Notes: generated by a model from the letters alone, not told the origin. Shown: positions 1 through 6,005, counted from the stretch's first letter. The stretch is 6,335 bases of DNA from Bacillota bacterium (GCA_003242195.1 QGUQ01000118.1:1-6335); one strand, 5' to 3'. Numbers and translations: made by a program.

Positions 1-1
1 T

Positions 2-139
2 CCCTGGGCCGCTCGGGTGGGGGAATCCGAGGTTCGGGACGAAGGCGCCCGCGCCGGGAACGGCGGGACGGGCGAGCCGGGCGACTTGCGCCCGAAGAGG
101 ACGACGCGGGAGCGGGGCCGGATCCCCGAGCGAGTTTGA
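2..139 (+). CDS. possible C-terminal tail of an upstream gene (partial)
   Basis: From base 2 this frame stays open for 45 codons and ends in TGA at 137-139. Its third codon positions are almost all G or C, as in the real genes of this window, which is why this frame was preferred. The peptide is charged and low in complexity, with many Arg, Gly and Glu, and ends ERGRIPERV. It has no recognisable domain, as is common for a disordered C-terminal tail. A strong GC-rich hairpin follows 30 bases later. All other frames here are also largely open because of the high GC content, and one alternative rightward frame ends at TAG 165-167. The call is therefore weak. If real, the gene converges on the M14 gene to its right. 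Confidence 0.25.
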   Translation, partial: PWAARVGESEVRDEGARAGNGGTGEPGDLRPKRTTRERGRIPERV

Positions 140-168
140 GCTCCCGCCCGGGTGCAAAGAGGGTTAGC

Positions 169-201
169 CGAGGGGGCGGGCCTCGGGGGCCCGCCCCCTC
201 G
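169..201. repeat. GC-rich inverted repeat (14-bp stem) between convergent genes
   Basis: Positions 169-182 and 188-201 are perfectly complementary around a 5-base loop. The arms are almost pure G and C. On neither strand is the stem followed at once by a T run, so it does not meet the usual rule for a rho-independent terminator. It could still stop transcription of a rightward gene ending upstream, protect 3' ends, or be a dispersed palindromic repeat. It lies 30 bases beyond the leftward gene's terminator. Confidence 0.55.
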
Positions 202-230
202 TGGGCAAAGCCGGCCGTAGGAGCGACCTC

Positions 231-262
231 GAAAAGAACCCGGTCCAGCGAGGACCGGGTTC
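231..262 (-). terminator. rho-independent terminator of the leftward M14 gene
   Basis: Positions 236-246 and 252-262 form a perfect 11-bp stem with the 5-base loop 247-251. Read on the minus strand, the stem is followed directly by TTTTC (235-231), a short T tract. It begins 35 bases after the TGA of the M14 gene, a typical distance. The T tract is short, but stem, position and orientation agree. Confidence 0.8.
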
Positions 263-296
263 CATGCCATGGATGGGGGCTCGGGAGCGACGGAGG

Positions 297-2681
297 TCAG
301 TCTTGCGCGGCGTAGAACAGCGCGTTGGCCACCGAGCGGAACAGGCCGCGGGTATGGGCCCGGAAGAGGGGATCCGTGCCGAAGAGCACCACCCGCCCGT
401 TGCCGTACGTGCCGCCCACCACCACCGCGCTGCCGGCGGCATCCTTCCGGTCGCGCCAGTGCCCCGCCATGAAGAAGTTCTCGGCCTGCAACCGGGAGAT
501 GACCTCAACCCCATCCCCGGTGCTGGTGAACCACGCCGGGTAGTAGACGAAGCTGTAGTCGTTGGCCGGGTAGTTCGCCATCACGGGGTGTTCGGTGTTG
601 TTGACGACCCGGACGACCCCGTTGTCGTCGCGCTTGCCCGCGTTGTAGACCACGGGCAACAGGCCCAGCCGCTGGTTGAGGGCCGCGCTGTCGGCACCGA
701 TGCCGATGTAGGCACCGCCCTGGGCGACGAAGTCGCGTATGGCCTGCTGGAAGGCGCTGTTGGAGCTGTTGACCTGGTTGACGAAGACGTCGAAGTCCGC
801 CAGCCGGCCCGAAGCTACGTCACTGACGGTGACGGGCGTCACATCGAACCCGAGCTCGCGCAACGTGAAGTCGACATAGCCCCGGCCCAGCGCATAGCCC
901 TGGCCCAGTGCGGCGACGCGTAGACGGCGTAGCGGCTTGAGGCTTCCGCCGACGCTGTTAGTACCCGTGATAGTCAGGCCCAGGTCCTTCGCCAGGTCCT
1001 TGACCGCCTGCCGCTGGCCGTCGGCGCGGACCACGAAGGCACCCTGACCAAATCCCGGAAGCGACCCCTGGGCCATCCAGACCTCGGCCCCGCGCTCCAG
1101 CAAGGCATTGACCGCCCGGATGGCGTTGTTGTTGTCGTTGGGGATGACGTAATAGGCGGCGTTCGCATTCTGCACGCTGCCCTGCGGGCGCTTGACCTTT
1201 TGCACCTGCACCAGCTGCGCACTGAAGGGTTCCTCGATGGCAACCCGCTTGAAGCCCCACAACTCGGGCAGCTGCCAGGCCGAGATATCGTACATCGCCG
1301 GAATGTCGTAGCTGATGTCCTCGCCTTCCCATAGCAAGGTGTTGGCCAGGCCGCGCAGCGGCTGGTTCATCAGCACGACGTAGGAACCGGCGGGGTAGGT
1401 CGTGCCACCCGCGGTGAACGGCTGCTTGGCCTCATGGACCTCGATGCCGTGCACGAGCAGGGCTTCCACGACGTCGGCCACGACGTTGGGATGGGCCTGA
1501 TCCGGTCCCGCCGGCAGCACGTAGGCGTACGGATACTGCTCGGGCTTGTCACCCAATACGCCACGCTTGAACTGCTCGATCTGGTCGTGGAACATCTCCA
1601 TCTTGTGGCGGGCGGCGAACAGGGCTGCGGCCATGACAGACTGGTAGTGGGCCTCCACGCCCGTCTCGGACCGCTCCTTGGTCTCGACGGTGACCGCGAT
1701 GGAACCGTGGTACATGGCGTACATGGGGGTCAGGATGGGCAGATAGTCGTCCCAGCCCGCCTCCTGGTCCCGGTAGGGGATCTGGTAGTCCAGGCCGACA
1801 CGGTCCTTGATCCGGTCCCCCATGGCGGTGGCCATGTCCAGTGCCCACTTAATGAACAGATCGTACTCGTAGTTGGGGTTATGCGGCGGAGTGCACGGCT
1901 CGATGAGCAAGGGATCAACGAACCCGTGCAGGTCCAGGAAGATCATCGGTTTCCACTGGACGATCTGAGCCACGAGGGCTCGCGTTTCCGGCTGCGAGAG
2001 GGTGATCAGGTCACGGTTTAGATCGAATCCGTTCCCGTTGCCCCGGGCGTTGACGATCCGGCCATCCGGATTGGCATTGACGTTAAACAGCAGGATGGTA
2101 TTGTCCAGGATCTCCCTGACCTCATCGGAATTGTCAAAGGCCAAGGTCTCGATCAGGCGCAACGCGGCGTCGGTTCCCGGCTCCTCGTTCCCGTGGATGC
2201 TGCCGTTGATGAAGATGGGGACCTTGAAGTCGGCACCCTGCTTGATCATCTCCTGAGCCTTGGCGGGATCGCGGAGCATGGTGTTGCGCAGGGCCTGGTA
2301 CCGGCCGTAGCGGCCATGAACAGAGGGATCGCTGACGATGACCAGGTACAGGTCATGACCCAGCGCCGATTGGCCAATGACCTCGACCTTTACACGCGGG
2401 CTGCGCTTGTCGATGTCGCGAAGGATGGCGCCGATTTCCGAGTATCGAACGAATGATGGGTATGGTTTTGTGGTGCGGTCCTGTATCGTTGAGTCGGTTT
2501 TCCAGTACGGTCCTTGTTGACTTGCTACCCCGTAACTATCGGCGGACGTAACTGTGGGTTGCGATGTAGCCGCGGCCTCCACTAGCCCCAGGTGGTCGGT
2601 GGACACCGTCCCTACTGGGAGAATGCCCTGACCCAATACCAGGGCCGCAGTCAACAGGATGACCAGCCAGCGCCGACGCAC
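297..2681 (-). CDS. exported M14-family zinc carboxypeptidase with C-terminal GATase1-like domain
   Basis: This gene encodes a 794-residue metallo-carboxypeptidase predicted to act outside the membrane and remove C-terminal residues from peptides. The start is GTG: an in-frame TAG lies directly upstream and AAGGGGGG (2698-2691) sits 9 bases away. Residues 1-38 form a Sec signal peptide (RRR, hydrophobic stretch 6-24, cleavage near AAA 36-38). The M14 domain spans about 75-370. The zinc ligands are H163 and E166 (HGNEE) and H252 (DLHG). N222-R223 (DLNRD) matches the substrate-carboxylate site and E333 (TVETKE) the catalytic glutamate. Residues 380-580 form a linker region containing PAGSYVV, seen in large bacterial M14 proteins. 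Residues 585-794 resemble class I glutamine-amidotransferase-like folds and end in GNGRVVLFGTDP. The only cysteine I can find is C263, so this fold should lack amidotransferase activity. The gene is monocistronic, with a terminator behind it and a second M14 gene divergent to it. Family is confident; substrate is unknown. Confidence 0.93.
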   Translation of the reverse strand: MRRRWLVILLTAALVLGQGILPVGTVSTDHLGLVEAAATSQPTVTSADSYGVASQQGPYWKTDSTIQDRTTKPYPSFVRYSEIGAILRDIDKRSPRVKVEVIGQSALGHDLYLVIVSDPSVHGRYGRYQALRNTMLRDPAKAQEMIKQGADFKVPIFINGSIHGNEEPGTDAALRLIETLAFDNSDEVREILDNTILLFNVNANPDGRIVNARGNGNGFDLNRDLITLSQPETRALVAQIVQWKPMIFLDLHGFVDPLLIEPCTPPHNPNYEYDLFIKWALDMATAMGDRIKDRVGLDYQIPYRDQEAGWDDYLPILTPMYAMYHGSIAVTVETKERSETGVEAHYQSVMAAALFAARHKMEMFHDQIEQFKRGVLGDKPEQYPYAYVLPAGPDQAHPNVVADVVEALLVHGIEVHEAKQPFTAGGTTYPAGSYVVLMNQPLRGLANTLLWEGEDISYDIPAMYDISAWQLPELWGFKRVAIEEPFSAQLVQVQKVKRPQGSVQNANAAYYVIPNDNNNAIRAVNALLERGAEVWMAQGSLPGFGQGAFVVRADGQRQAVKDLAKDLGLTITGTNSVGGSLKPLRRLRVAALGQGYALGRGYVDFTLRELGFDVTPVTVSDVASGRLADFDVFVNQVNSSNSAFQQAIRDFVAQGGAYIGIGADSAALNQRLGLLPVVYNAGKRDDNGVVRVVNNTEHPVMANYPANDYSFVYYPAWFTSTGDGVEVISRLQAENFFMAGHWRDRKDAAGSAVVVGGTYGNGRVVLFGTDPLFRAHTRGLFRSVANALFYAAQD

Positions 2682-2690
2682 CTACATCAA

Positions 2691-2698
2691 CCCCCCTT
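2691..2698 (-). promoter_or_regulatory. ribosome binding site of the leftward M14 gene
   Basis: The minus strand reads TAAGGGGGGTT here, which pairs with the 16S 3' end through one G-U wobble. The G run ends 9 bases before the GTG at 2681. The in-frame TAG between them excludes any earlier start, so this site fixes the GTG. Confidence 0.75.
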
Positions 2699-2705
2699 AG
2701 CTGTA

Positions 2706-2742
2706 TAGGACGGGTGAGTTGTTGAACTTGACTCCCGTCCTA
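2706..2742 (-). promoter_or_regulatory. stem-loop directly upstream of the leftward M14 gene
   Basis: TAGGACGGG (2706-2714) and CCCGTCCTA (2734-2742) are perfect complements around a 19-base interval. That interval can itself pair as AGTT (2717-2720) with AACT (2725-2728). The stem ends about 7 bases before the SD of the M14 gene and has no T run after it. It could be a 5'-UTR element affecting translation or mRNA stability, or a DNA operator. The base pairing is seen directly; the function is inferred. Confidence 0.5.
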
Positions 2743-2755
2743 ATTTGATAGAGCC

Positions 2756-2785
2756 AATTTAGGAATCCTTTACCGGATCCCTCAA
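2756..2785 (-). promoter_or_regulatory. weak candidate promoter for the leftward M14 gene
   Basis: On the minus strand TTGAGG (2785-2780) and TAAATT (2761-2756) are 18 bases apart, each matching 4 of 6 sigma-A consensus bases. Transcription would start near 2749, giving a leader of roughly 70 bases that includes the 2706-2742 stem-loop. It is the best pair I found on this strand, but poor in absolute terms. If it is right, the short leader ORF at 2759-2803 is not on this transcript. Confidence 0.2.
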
Positions 2786-2803
2786 GTGGCTTCGAACATG
2801 CAC
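2759..2803 (-). CDS. possible leader mini-ORF, 14 codons
   Basis: A strong SD, AGGAGGAG (2818-2811), lies 7 bases before a GTG that opens 14 codons, MHVRSHLRDPVKDS, ending in TAA at 2761-2759. It points the same way as the M14 gene and stops 78 bases before it, with the 2706-2742 stem-loop between them. This is the layout of a leader peptide. No known leader family is recognised and no run of one regulatory amino acid is present. The SD could be partly masked, since TGCAATT (2804-2810) and AATTGCA (2842-2848) are complementary and flank it. A chance purine run is possible. Confidence 0.2.
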   Translation of the reverse strand: MHVRSHLRDPVKDS

Positions 2804-2855
2804 TGCAATTCTCCTCCTATGAGTCAAAATGAAATCCATGGAATTGCAACTTAGA

Positions 2856-2945
2856 ATCTGTACGGTTAGGTGACTAGGAGGTAGGCGATGGCGCTGCTAT
2901 TTATTGCAAGGATCACGAGCAGTTCGAACACACATCCGTACAGAT
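2856..2945. repeat. 10-bp inverted repeat enclosing a 70-base interval
   Basis: ATCTGTACGG (2856-2865) and CCGTACAGAT (2936-2945) are exact reverse complements 70 bases apart. Inside, CTGCT (2894-2898) pairs with AGCAG (2918-2922). The unit could fold as a nested RNA structure or be a remnant of a small element with terminal repeats. I could not see a target-site duplication. It covers the SD and start of the 23-residue ORF. Confidence 0.45.
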
Positions 2946-2959
2946 CTCCATCGGAATGA
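2888..2959 (+). CDS. possible 23-residue small protein
   Basis: AGGAGGT (2876-2882) stands at ideal distance from ATG 2888; the GGAGG core ends 6 bases before it. The reading frame gives 23 residues and ends in TGA 2957-2959. The N-terminus MALLFIARI is hydrophobic and the rest is polar and Ser-rich (ITSSSNTHPYRSPSE). The peptide resembles no family I know. The SD and first 16 codons lie inside a 90-base inverted-repeat structure (2856-2945), so expression could be structure-controlled, or the region could be a non-coding RNA. No convincing promoter was found; TAGAAT at 2852-2857 lacks a -35. The SD is the only strong evidence. Confidence 0.28.
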   Translation: MALLFIARITSSSNTHPYRSPSE

Positions 2960-3137
2960 GTTGCATGAAAACTGCAGCTCGTCATGCCATCACTCATATA
3001 CAAAAACAATTCGTTAATCTGCCTGAATTTTATGGGGAGAAGTGGCGGTAAAGGCGTGGGGTGATTGGTGGAGAGTACGCTGCGGGGCTGGGGCCGCACG
3101 GTGTGCCGTTGTGATTTCTTTTTTTGTTGGTCCTGTC

Positions 3138-3152
3138 CATTCGATACGAATG
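3138..3152. promoter_or_regulatory. short palindrome, possible operator
   Basis: CATTCG (3138-3143) and CGAATG (3147-3152) are perfect 6-bp arms around ATA. Its centre is 33 bp, about three helical turns, upstream of the centre of the 0A-box palindrome at 3167-3189. It could bind a dimeric regulator. No known site is recognised. Confidence 0.35.
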
Positions 3153-3166
3153 TGTTTCTTCTCGAG

Positions 3167-3189
3167 TTTGTCGAAAAGGCTTCGACAAA
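3167..3189. promoter_or_regulatory. pair of inverted Spo0A-type (0A) boxes
   Basis: TTTGTCGAA (3167-3175) and its exact reverse complement TTCGACAAA (3181-3189) are separated by 5 bases. Each arm contains TGTCGAA, the core of the 0A box bound by the sporulation and transition-state regulator Spo0A in Bacillota. The right arm ends 6 bases before the -35 of the promoter at 3196-3225, roughly -43 to -65 relative to the inferred start, a position suited to activation. Known sites are often tandem rather than inverted, so another dimeric regulator is possible. Confidence 0.55.
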
Positions 3190-3195
3190 TCTTGC

Positions 3196-3225
3196 TTGTC
3201 CCACCGCAAAGGCCGTCGCTACAAT
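3196..3225 (+). promoter_or_regulatory. sigma-A-like promoter of the rightward M14 gene
   Basis: TTGTCC (3196-3201, 4 of 6) and TACAAT (3220-3225, 5 of 6) are 18 bases apart. Transcription would start near 3232, about 44 bases before the GTG at 3276. The weak -35 next to a 0A-box palindrome suggests a promoter needing an activator. Its position also argues against any gene start upstream of it. Confidence 0.55.
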
Positions 3226-3260
3226 ACCCTCCAAAAATGCTGGCTCTTCCAGGCCGGCGT

Positions 3261-3269
3261 GAGGGGGTG
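3261..3269 (+). promoter_or_regulatory. ribosome binding site deciding the start of the rightward M14 gene
   Basis: GAGGGGGTG pairs with the 16S 3' end with one G-U wobble. Its G run ends at 3267, 8 bases before GTG 3276 and 20 before ATG 3288, so it favours the GTG. It resembles the SD of the divergent M14 gene, which also has a G run. Confidence 0.6.
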
Positions 3270-3275
3270 CGTGCG

Positions 3276-5915
3276 GTGGTCGGTGGGATGAGCGGGTCGA
3301 AGTGGCGTGCCCGATCCTGGGCAACCTTCCTGGCCGTCGTACTGGTGGCTCTCCTATGCTTGCAAGCGGTGCCTGTGGCGTCACACAGTGACGAGCCCGT
3401 TGTCAAGGACCCGCCCGTGCACAGGCCCGTAACCTTCGTCCTCCCTTCCACGGACGTCATCCCGAAGATCCTGGAGCTCGGTGTCGCCGTGGAGGCCCCG
3501 GTCCGAGAGGATCGTCCCGGCCAGCTGACCCTCGAGCTGGTGGTCAACGCCGAAGAACAACGCCAACTCGAGGAACTCGGGCTGGTTCCCCTCGAGCAGG
3601 CCGGCGGGGGCGGGGCGGATGGTTTGCAGCCGGCCAAAGGCACCAAGTCGCCCGCGGCCGCTTCGAAGGGGTCCCCAGCCGCGGAACGGTCGGAAACATC
3701 CGGCGGGATCGCTGCCGCCGGGCCTGCCGCCAGTGAGACCGATCAGGTGCGCATCTTGCGGGCCGAGACCTTCGAGAACTATGCCGGAAGTTTCCTGTCG
3801 ATCGAGGCGCGGAGCAGCGCGGGTGACGTCTCGGGCGTCACCCTGGAGGTGTACGACGGTGCCACGGGAGAGCGGATCGGGACGTTGAGCCGTTACGTGG
3901 ACGCCGGTCAGTACATGTACCACCGCCTCCTGACCAAGGTCGAACGCGTGCCGCAAACGGTACGAGTGGTCAGCAACCTGGGCGGCTCCGCCGAGCAGGA
4001 GGTTTCCCGGTGGCCGTCCCAGGAGGCGCGGTTCTCCTTTGACGGCGCTTACCGGACGGGGTTCGTCGACCACTACATGGACCCCACGGAGGTCTACGCC
4101 CGCCTGGAGGCGCTGGCCGCGCAGTTCCCGCAACTGAGCGAGATCATCGAACTTCCCTACAAGACCAACGGCTATCGCCGCAAGGCGATGGCGGTGACGG
4201 GGGCCACGGCCTCGCGGGCCATCGTCTGGTACTCCAAGGCCTGGGGCCACGAAGGCGGCAACGACCTGCGCGTTCATCTCGTCGATCCCGGTGCGCCGGC
4301 TCGGCCGCTGGAGATCACCTACGATCCTGCGTCCCACACGGTTCGGGTTTCCCTTGCCACGGATGCGACCGGCCGCGTCGTTTCCACGGCAGGGGATGTC
4401 ATCGCCGCCGTCAATGCCAACAGCGGATTACCGGTGACGGCCTTCAACTATCGCGGTGCGACCCCGAACGGCATCGTCGAGCCCGAGGGGCCCGTGCAGC
4501 TCAGCGACTTCCTCAACGCTCCCGCCCACGTGTCCCGAGAGCCCTTCACGGTCAAGGCCATCCGCATCGGCAAGCGGCGGGACGGTTCCCGCACGGGCGT
4601 CTTCATCTACGCCCAGGAACACGCCCGGGAGTGGGTGACCCCGCTGGTCGCCCTGGAGACGGCGGCGCGGCTCCTGCATAACTACGCCACCCACAAGCCG
4701 ACGCGGGAGCTGGTGGACAACCTCGACATCTTCATCCTGCCCTCGGTCAATCCCGACGGGGCCCACTACTCCTTCTACGACTACAACATGCAGCGGAAAA
4801 ACCTGGTCAACCATGGCGGGCCCGAGGTATCGGATCCGGCCCGCCGCAACCAGTGGGGCGTGGACATCAATCGCAACTTCGCGGTGGGTAGCGTCCACGA
4901 CGGCTACAGTGGCGGCAGCACGGATCCCCTGAGCCAGACGTACGCGGGGCCGGCGCCCCTGTCGGAGCCGGAGGCCAGGAACGAGGTCTGGCTGGTCGAG
5001 CGGTTCCCCAACATCAAGTTCTCCATGAACGTGCACAGCTACGGCGGCTACTTCATGTGGGCTCCGGGTGGGTACCGGGTGCCCGGGCGGGTGACGTTGC
5101 CGCGGCCGACCCTCGGCCAGGAGACGTACTTCTGGCAGGTCGGCGAACGCATCCTCAGTGCCATCGAGCGCTGGCGGGATACCGTGATCCTGCCCAGCCG
5201 GACGGGCCCGGTCGTGGACGTGCTGTATTCCGCAGGGGGTAACTCGGCGGACCACTTCTGGTACAAGTACGGCATCTTCGCCTGGGACTTCGAGGTGGGG
5301 GTCGATCGGTTCGAAAGTGGCCGGTGGCAACCCATGGGCTTCCAGCCGCCGTGGCCCGAAGCCTACGATCAGGCGATGGAGTTCGCCCATGGGACCATGG
5401 AGCTGCTCCGCGTGGCCCTGGACTACCAGAATGACCGGCAGCGACCCAAGTCGTCGGTGGAACTGATCCCCGAAGAGGGGACCCGGTCGGCTGCCGTGGC
5501 CCTGGGAGCCAAGTCGCCGCTGGTGCTGAGCTTCGAGGACGACTCCGAGCAGACCCTGGTCTACACGGGCCCCGTGCGCCTGCGTTTCCGTACCAGCGAG
5601 CCCGCGGACGTGTACTACACCCTGGATGGCTCGCGGCCGACCTTCGAATCAAGCCGGTACGAGGCGGCGGGTGTGCGTGACCGGCCCCAGGAGATCCGGA
5701 TCGAGAAAACCACCGAGGTCGCGTTCTTTGCCGTGGACATGAAGGGGCTCGTGGAGAAGAACTACAAGCCCGACGGCAAGGGCAAGAACTACAACAAGCT
5801 GCGAATCGTCATTCAGCCTCCGGTCGAGGGGACAGATTCCGCGTCGCTCTCGCCCGGTGCCAACAAGGCCCATTCCGGTCAGGCGGAGCGGGTACTGGCA
5901 GCCGTCCGCCGTTAG
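3276..5915 (+). CDS. exported M14-family zinc carboxypeptidase with inserted beta domain and chitobiase-type C-terminal domain
   Basis: This gene encodes about 879 residues, predicted to be secreted and to cleave C-terminal residues from peptides. The frame is open back to 3042, but promoter and SD place the start at GTG 3276; ATG 3288 is the alternative. Numbering here is from the GTG. Residues 5-38 form a signal peptide (KWRAR, then a hydrophobic stretch, cleavage near VAS). Residues 40-260 look like a pro-region, split by a Gly/Ala/Ser-rich linker at about 108-154. The M14 domain starts near 262. Zinc ligands are H449 and E452 (HAREW) and H587 (NVHSYGG). R451, N532-R533 (DINRNF), Y651 and E673 (DFEVG) match carboxypeptidase A R71, N144-R145, Y248 and E270. 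The residue equivalent to Ile255 is Ala658, which hints at neutral substrates. About 110 residues (309-422) interrupt the catalytic domain. Residues 777-827 (VYYTLDGSRPT) match the chitobiase/beta-hexosaminidase C-terminal type. The stop is TAG. An M28 gene follows after 90 bases. Confidence 0.92.
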   Translation: MVGGMSGSKWRARSWATFLAVVLVALLCLQAVPVASHSDEPVVKDPPVHRPVTFVLPSTDVIPKILELGVAVEAPVREDRPGQLTLELVVNAEEQRQLEELGLVPLEQAGGGGADGLQPAKGTKSPAAASKGSPAAERSETSGGIAAAGPAASETDQVRILRAETFENYAGSFLSIEARSSAGDVSGVTLEVYDGATGERIGTLSRYVDAGQYMYHRLLTKVERVPQTVRVVSNLGGSAEQEVSRWPSQEARFSFDGAYRTGFVDHYMDPTEVYARLEALAAQFPQLSEIIELPYKTNGYRRKAMAVTGATASRAIVWYSKAWGHEGGNDLRVHLVDPGAPARPLEITYDPASHTVRVSLATDATGRVVSTAGDVIAAVNANSGLPVTAFNYRGATPNGIVEPEGPVQLSDFLNAPAHVSREPFTVKAIRIGKRRDGSRTGVFIYAQEHAREWVTPLVALETAARLLHNYATHKPTRELVDNLDIFILPSVNPDGAHYSFYDYNMQRKNLVNHGGPEVSDPARRNQWGVDINRNFAVGSVHDGYSGGSTDPLSQTYAGPAPLSEPEARNEVWLVERFPNIKFSMNVHSYGGYFMWAPGGYRVPGRVTLPRPTLGQETYFWQVGERILSAIERWRDTVILPSRTGPVVDVLYSAGGNSADHFWYKYGIFAWDFEVGVDRFESGRWQPMGFQPPWPEAYDQAMEFAHGTMELLRVALDYQNDRQRPKSSVELIPEEGTRSAAVALGAKSPLVLSFEDDSEQTLVYTGPVRLRFRTSEPADVYYTLDGSRPTFESSRYEAAGVRDRPQEIRIEKTTEVAFFAVDMKGLVEKNYKPDGKGKNYNKLRIVIQPPVEGTDSASLSPGANKAHSGQAERVLAAVRR

Positions 5916-5919
5916 GGGA

Positions 5920-5972
5920 ACGAGCTGAGGTAGCGAGCGAAGGTCACGAGCTGTGGTAACGAACTGCCGGTA
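5920..5972 (+). repeat. degenerate 13-bp tandem repeat between the M14 and M28 genes
   Basis: Four units follow each other: ACGAGCTGAGGTA (5920-5932), GCGAGCGAAGGTC (5933-5945), ACGAGCTGTGGTA (5946-5958) and ACGAACTGCCGGTA (5959-5972, one extra base). Units 1 and 3 differ at one position. The repeat starts 5 bases after the stop codon and fills most of the gap. No terminator hairpin with a T run is visible in 5916-6005, so read-through into the M28 gene is likely. The function is unknown. Confidence 0.55.
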
Positions 5973-5990
5973 GCTAGGTGTTGGGACGAG

Positions 5991-5996
5991 AGGAGG
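5991..5996 (+). promoter_or_regulatory. ribosome binding site of the M28 gene
   Basis: A canonical AGGAGG ends 9 bases before GTG 6006. It is 21 bases from the in-frame ATG 6018 and so supports the GTG start. Confidence 0.75.
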
Positions 5997-6005
5997 CTGT
6001 GACGG

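Larger units (their letters stand above)
2682..3275. other. long AT-richer divergent intergenic region
   Basis: This 594-base gap between the divergent M14 genes is about 45 % GC over 2701-3000 by hand count, clearly lower than the genes. It holds many inverted repeats besides those listed separately, for example GCATGA (2963-2968) with TCATGC (2982-2987), and GAGTTGCA (2958-2965) with TGCAGCTC (2973-2980). A T-rich run lies at 3114-3126 without a good stem before it. I see no T-box, riboswitch or tRNA signature. Between 2960 and 3137 nothing else could be assigned. The length and the density of palindromes suggest regulation of both genes. Confidence 0.7.

Noticed and set aside
201..923. Long rightward ORF antisense to the leftward M14 gene
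   Set aside because: It overlaps a clear M14 gene, has no domain, and is the usual result of few stop codons in GC-rich antisense frames. The same holds for 1434-2021 on the plus strand.
2791..2930. LexA-type operator suggested by two TTCGAACA copies (2791-2798 and 2923-2930)
   Set aside because: Neither copy has the CGAAC, four bases, GTTCG arrangement of the Gram-positive SOS box.
2866..2997. Leftward 43-codon frame ending in a hydrophobic stretch (FELLVILAINSSAIAYLLVT)
   Set aside because: It could encode one membrane helix, but no SD precedes the ATG at 2997 and the longer frame containing it is low in complexity. It also overlaps the plus-strand mini-ORF, which has a far better SD.
3080..3127. 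Rightward terminator or T-box before the T-rich run
   Set aside because: Only weak stems (TGCGG with CCGCA at 3081-3098, ACGG with CCGT at 3098-3109) precede the T run, with extra bases between stem and T run, and no T-box consensus is present.
3042..3275. An N-terminal extension of the rightward M14 gene starting at ATG 3042
   Set aside because: The first 78 codons precede the signal peptide, contain the predicted promoter and 0A boxes, include a T-rich run and have base composition unlike the gene. A good SD with GTG lies at 3261-3278.
2682..3275. Mobile element or CRISPR array in the AT-rich gap
   Set aside because: There is no transposase fragment, no regularly spaced direct repeat and no visible target duplication; the inverted repeats differ from one another.
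3381..5390. Leftward ORFs (3381-4337 and 4428-5390) antisense to the rightward M14 gene
   Set aside because: They lie opposite conserved catalytic motifs, are rich in Arg, Gly and Pro, and have no recognisable domain. The leftward frame at 5649-6296 is rejected for the same reason.
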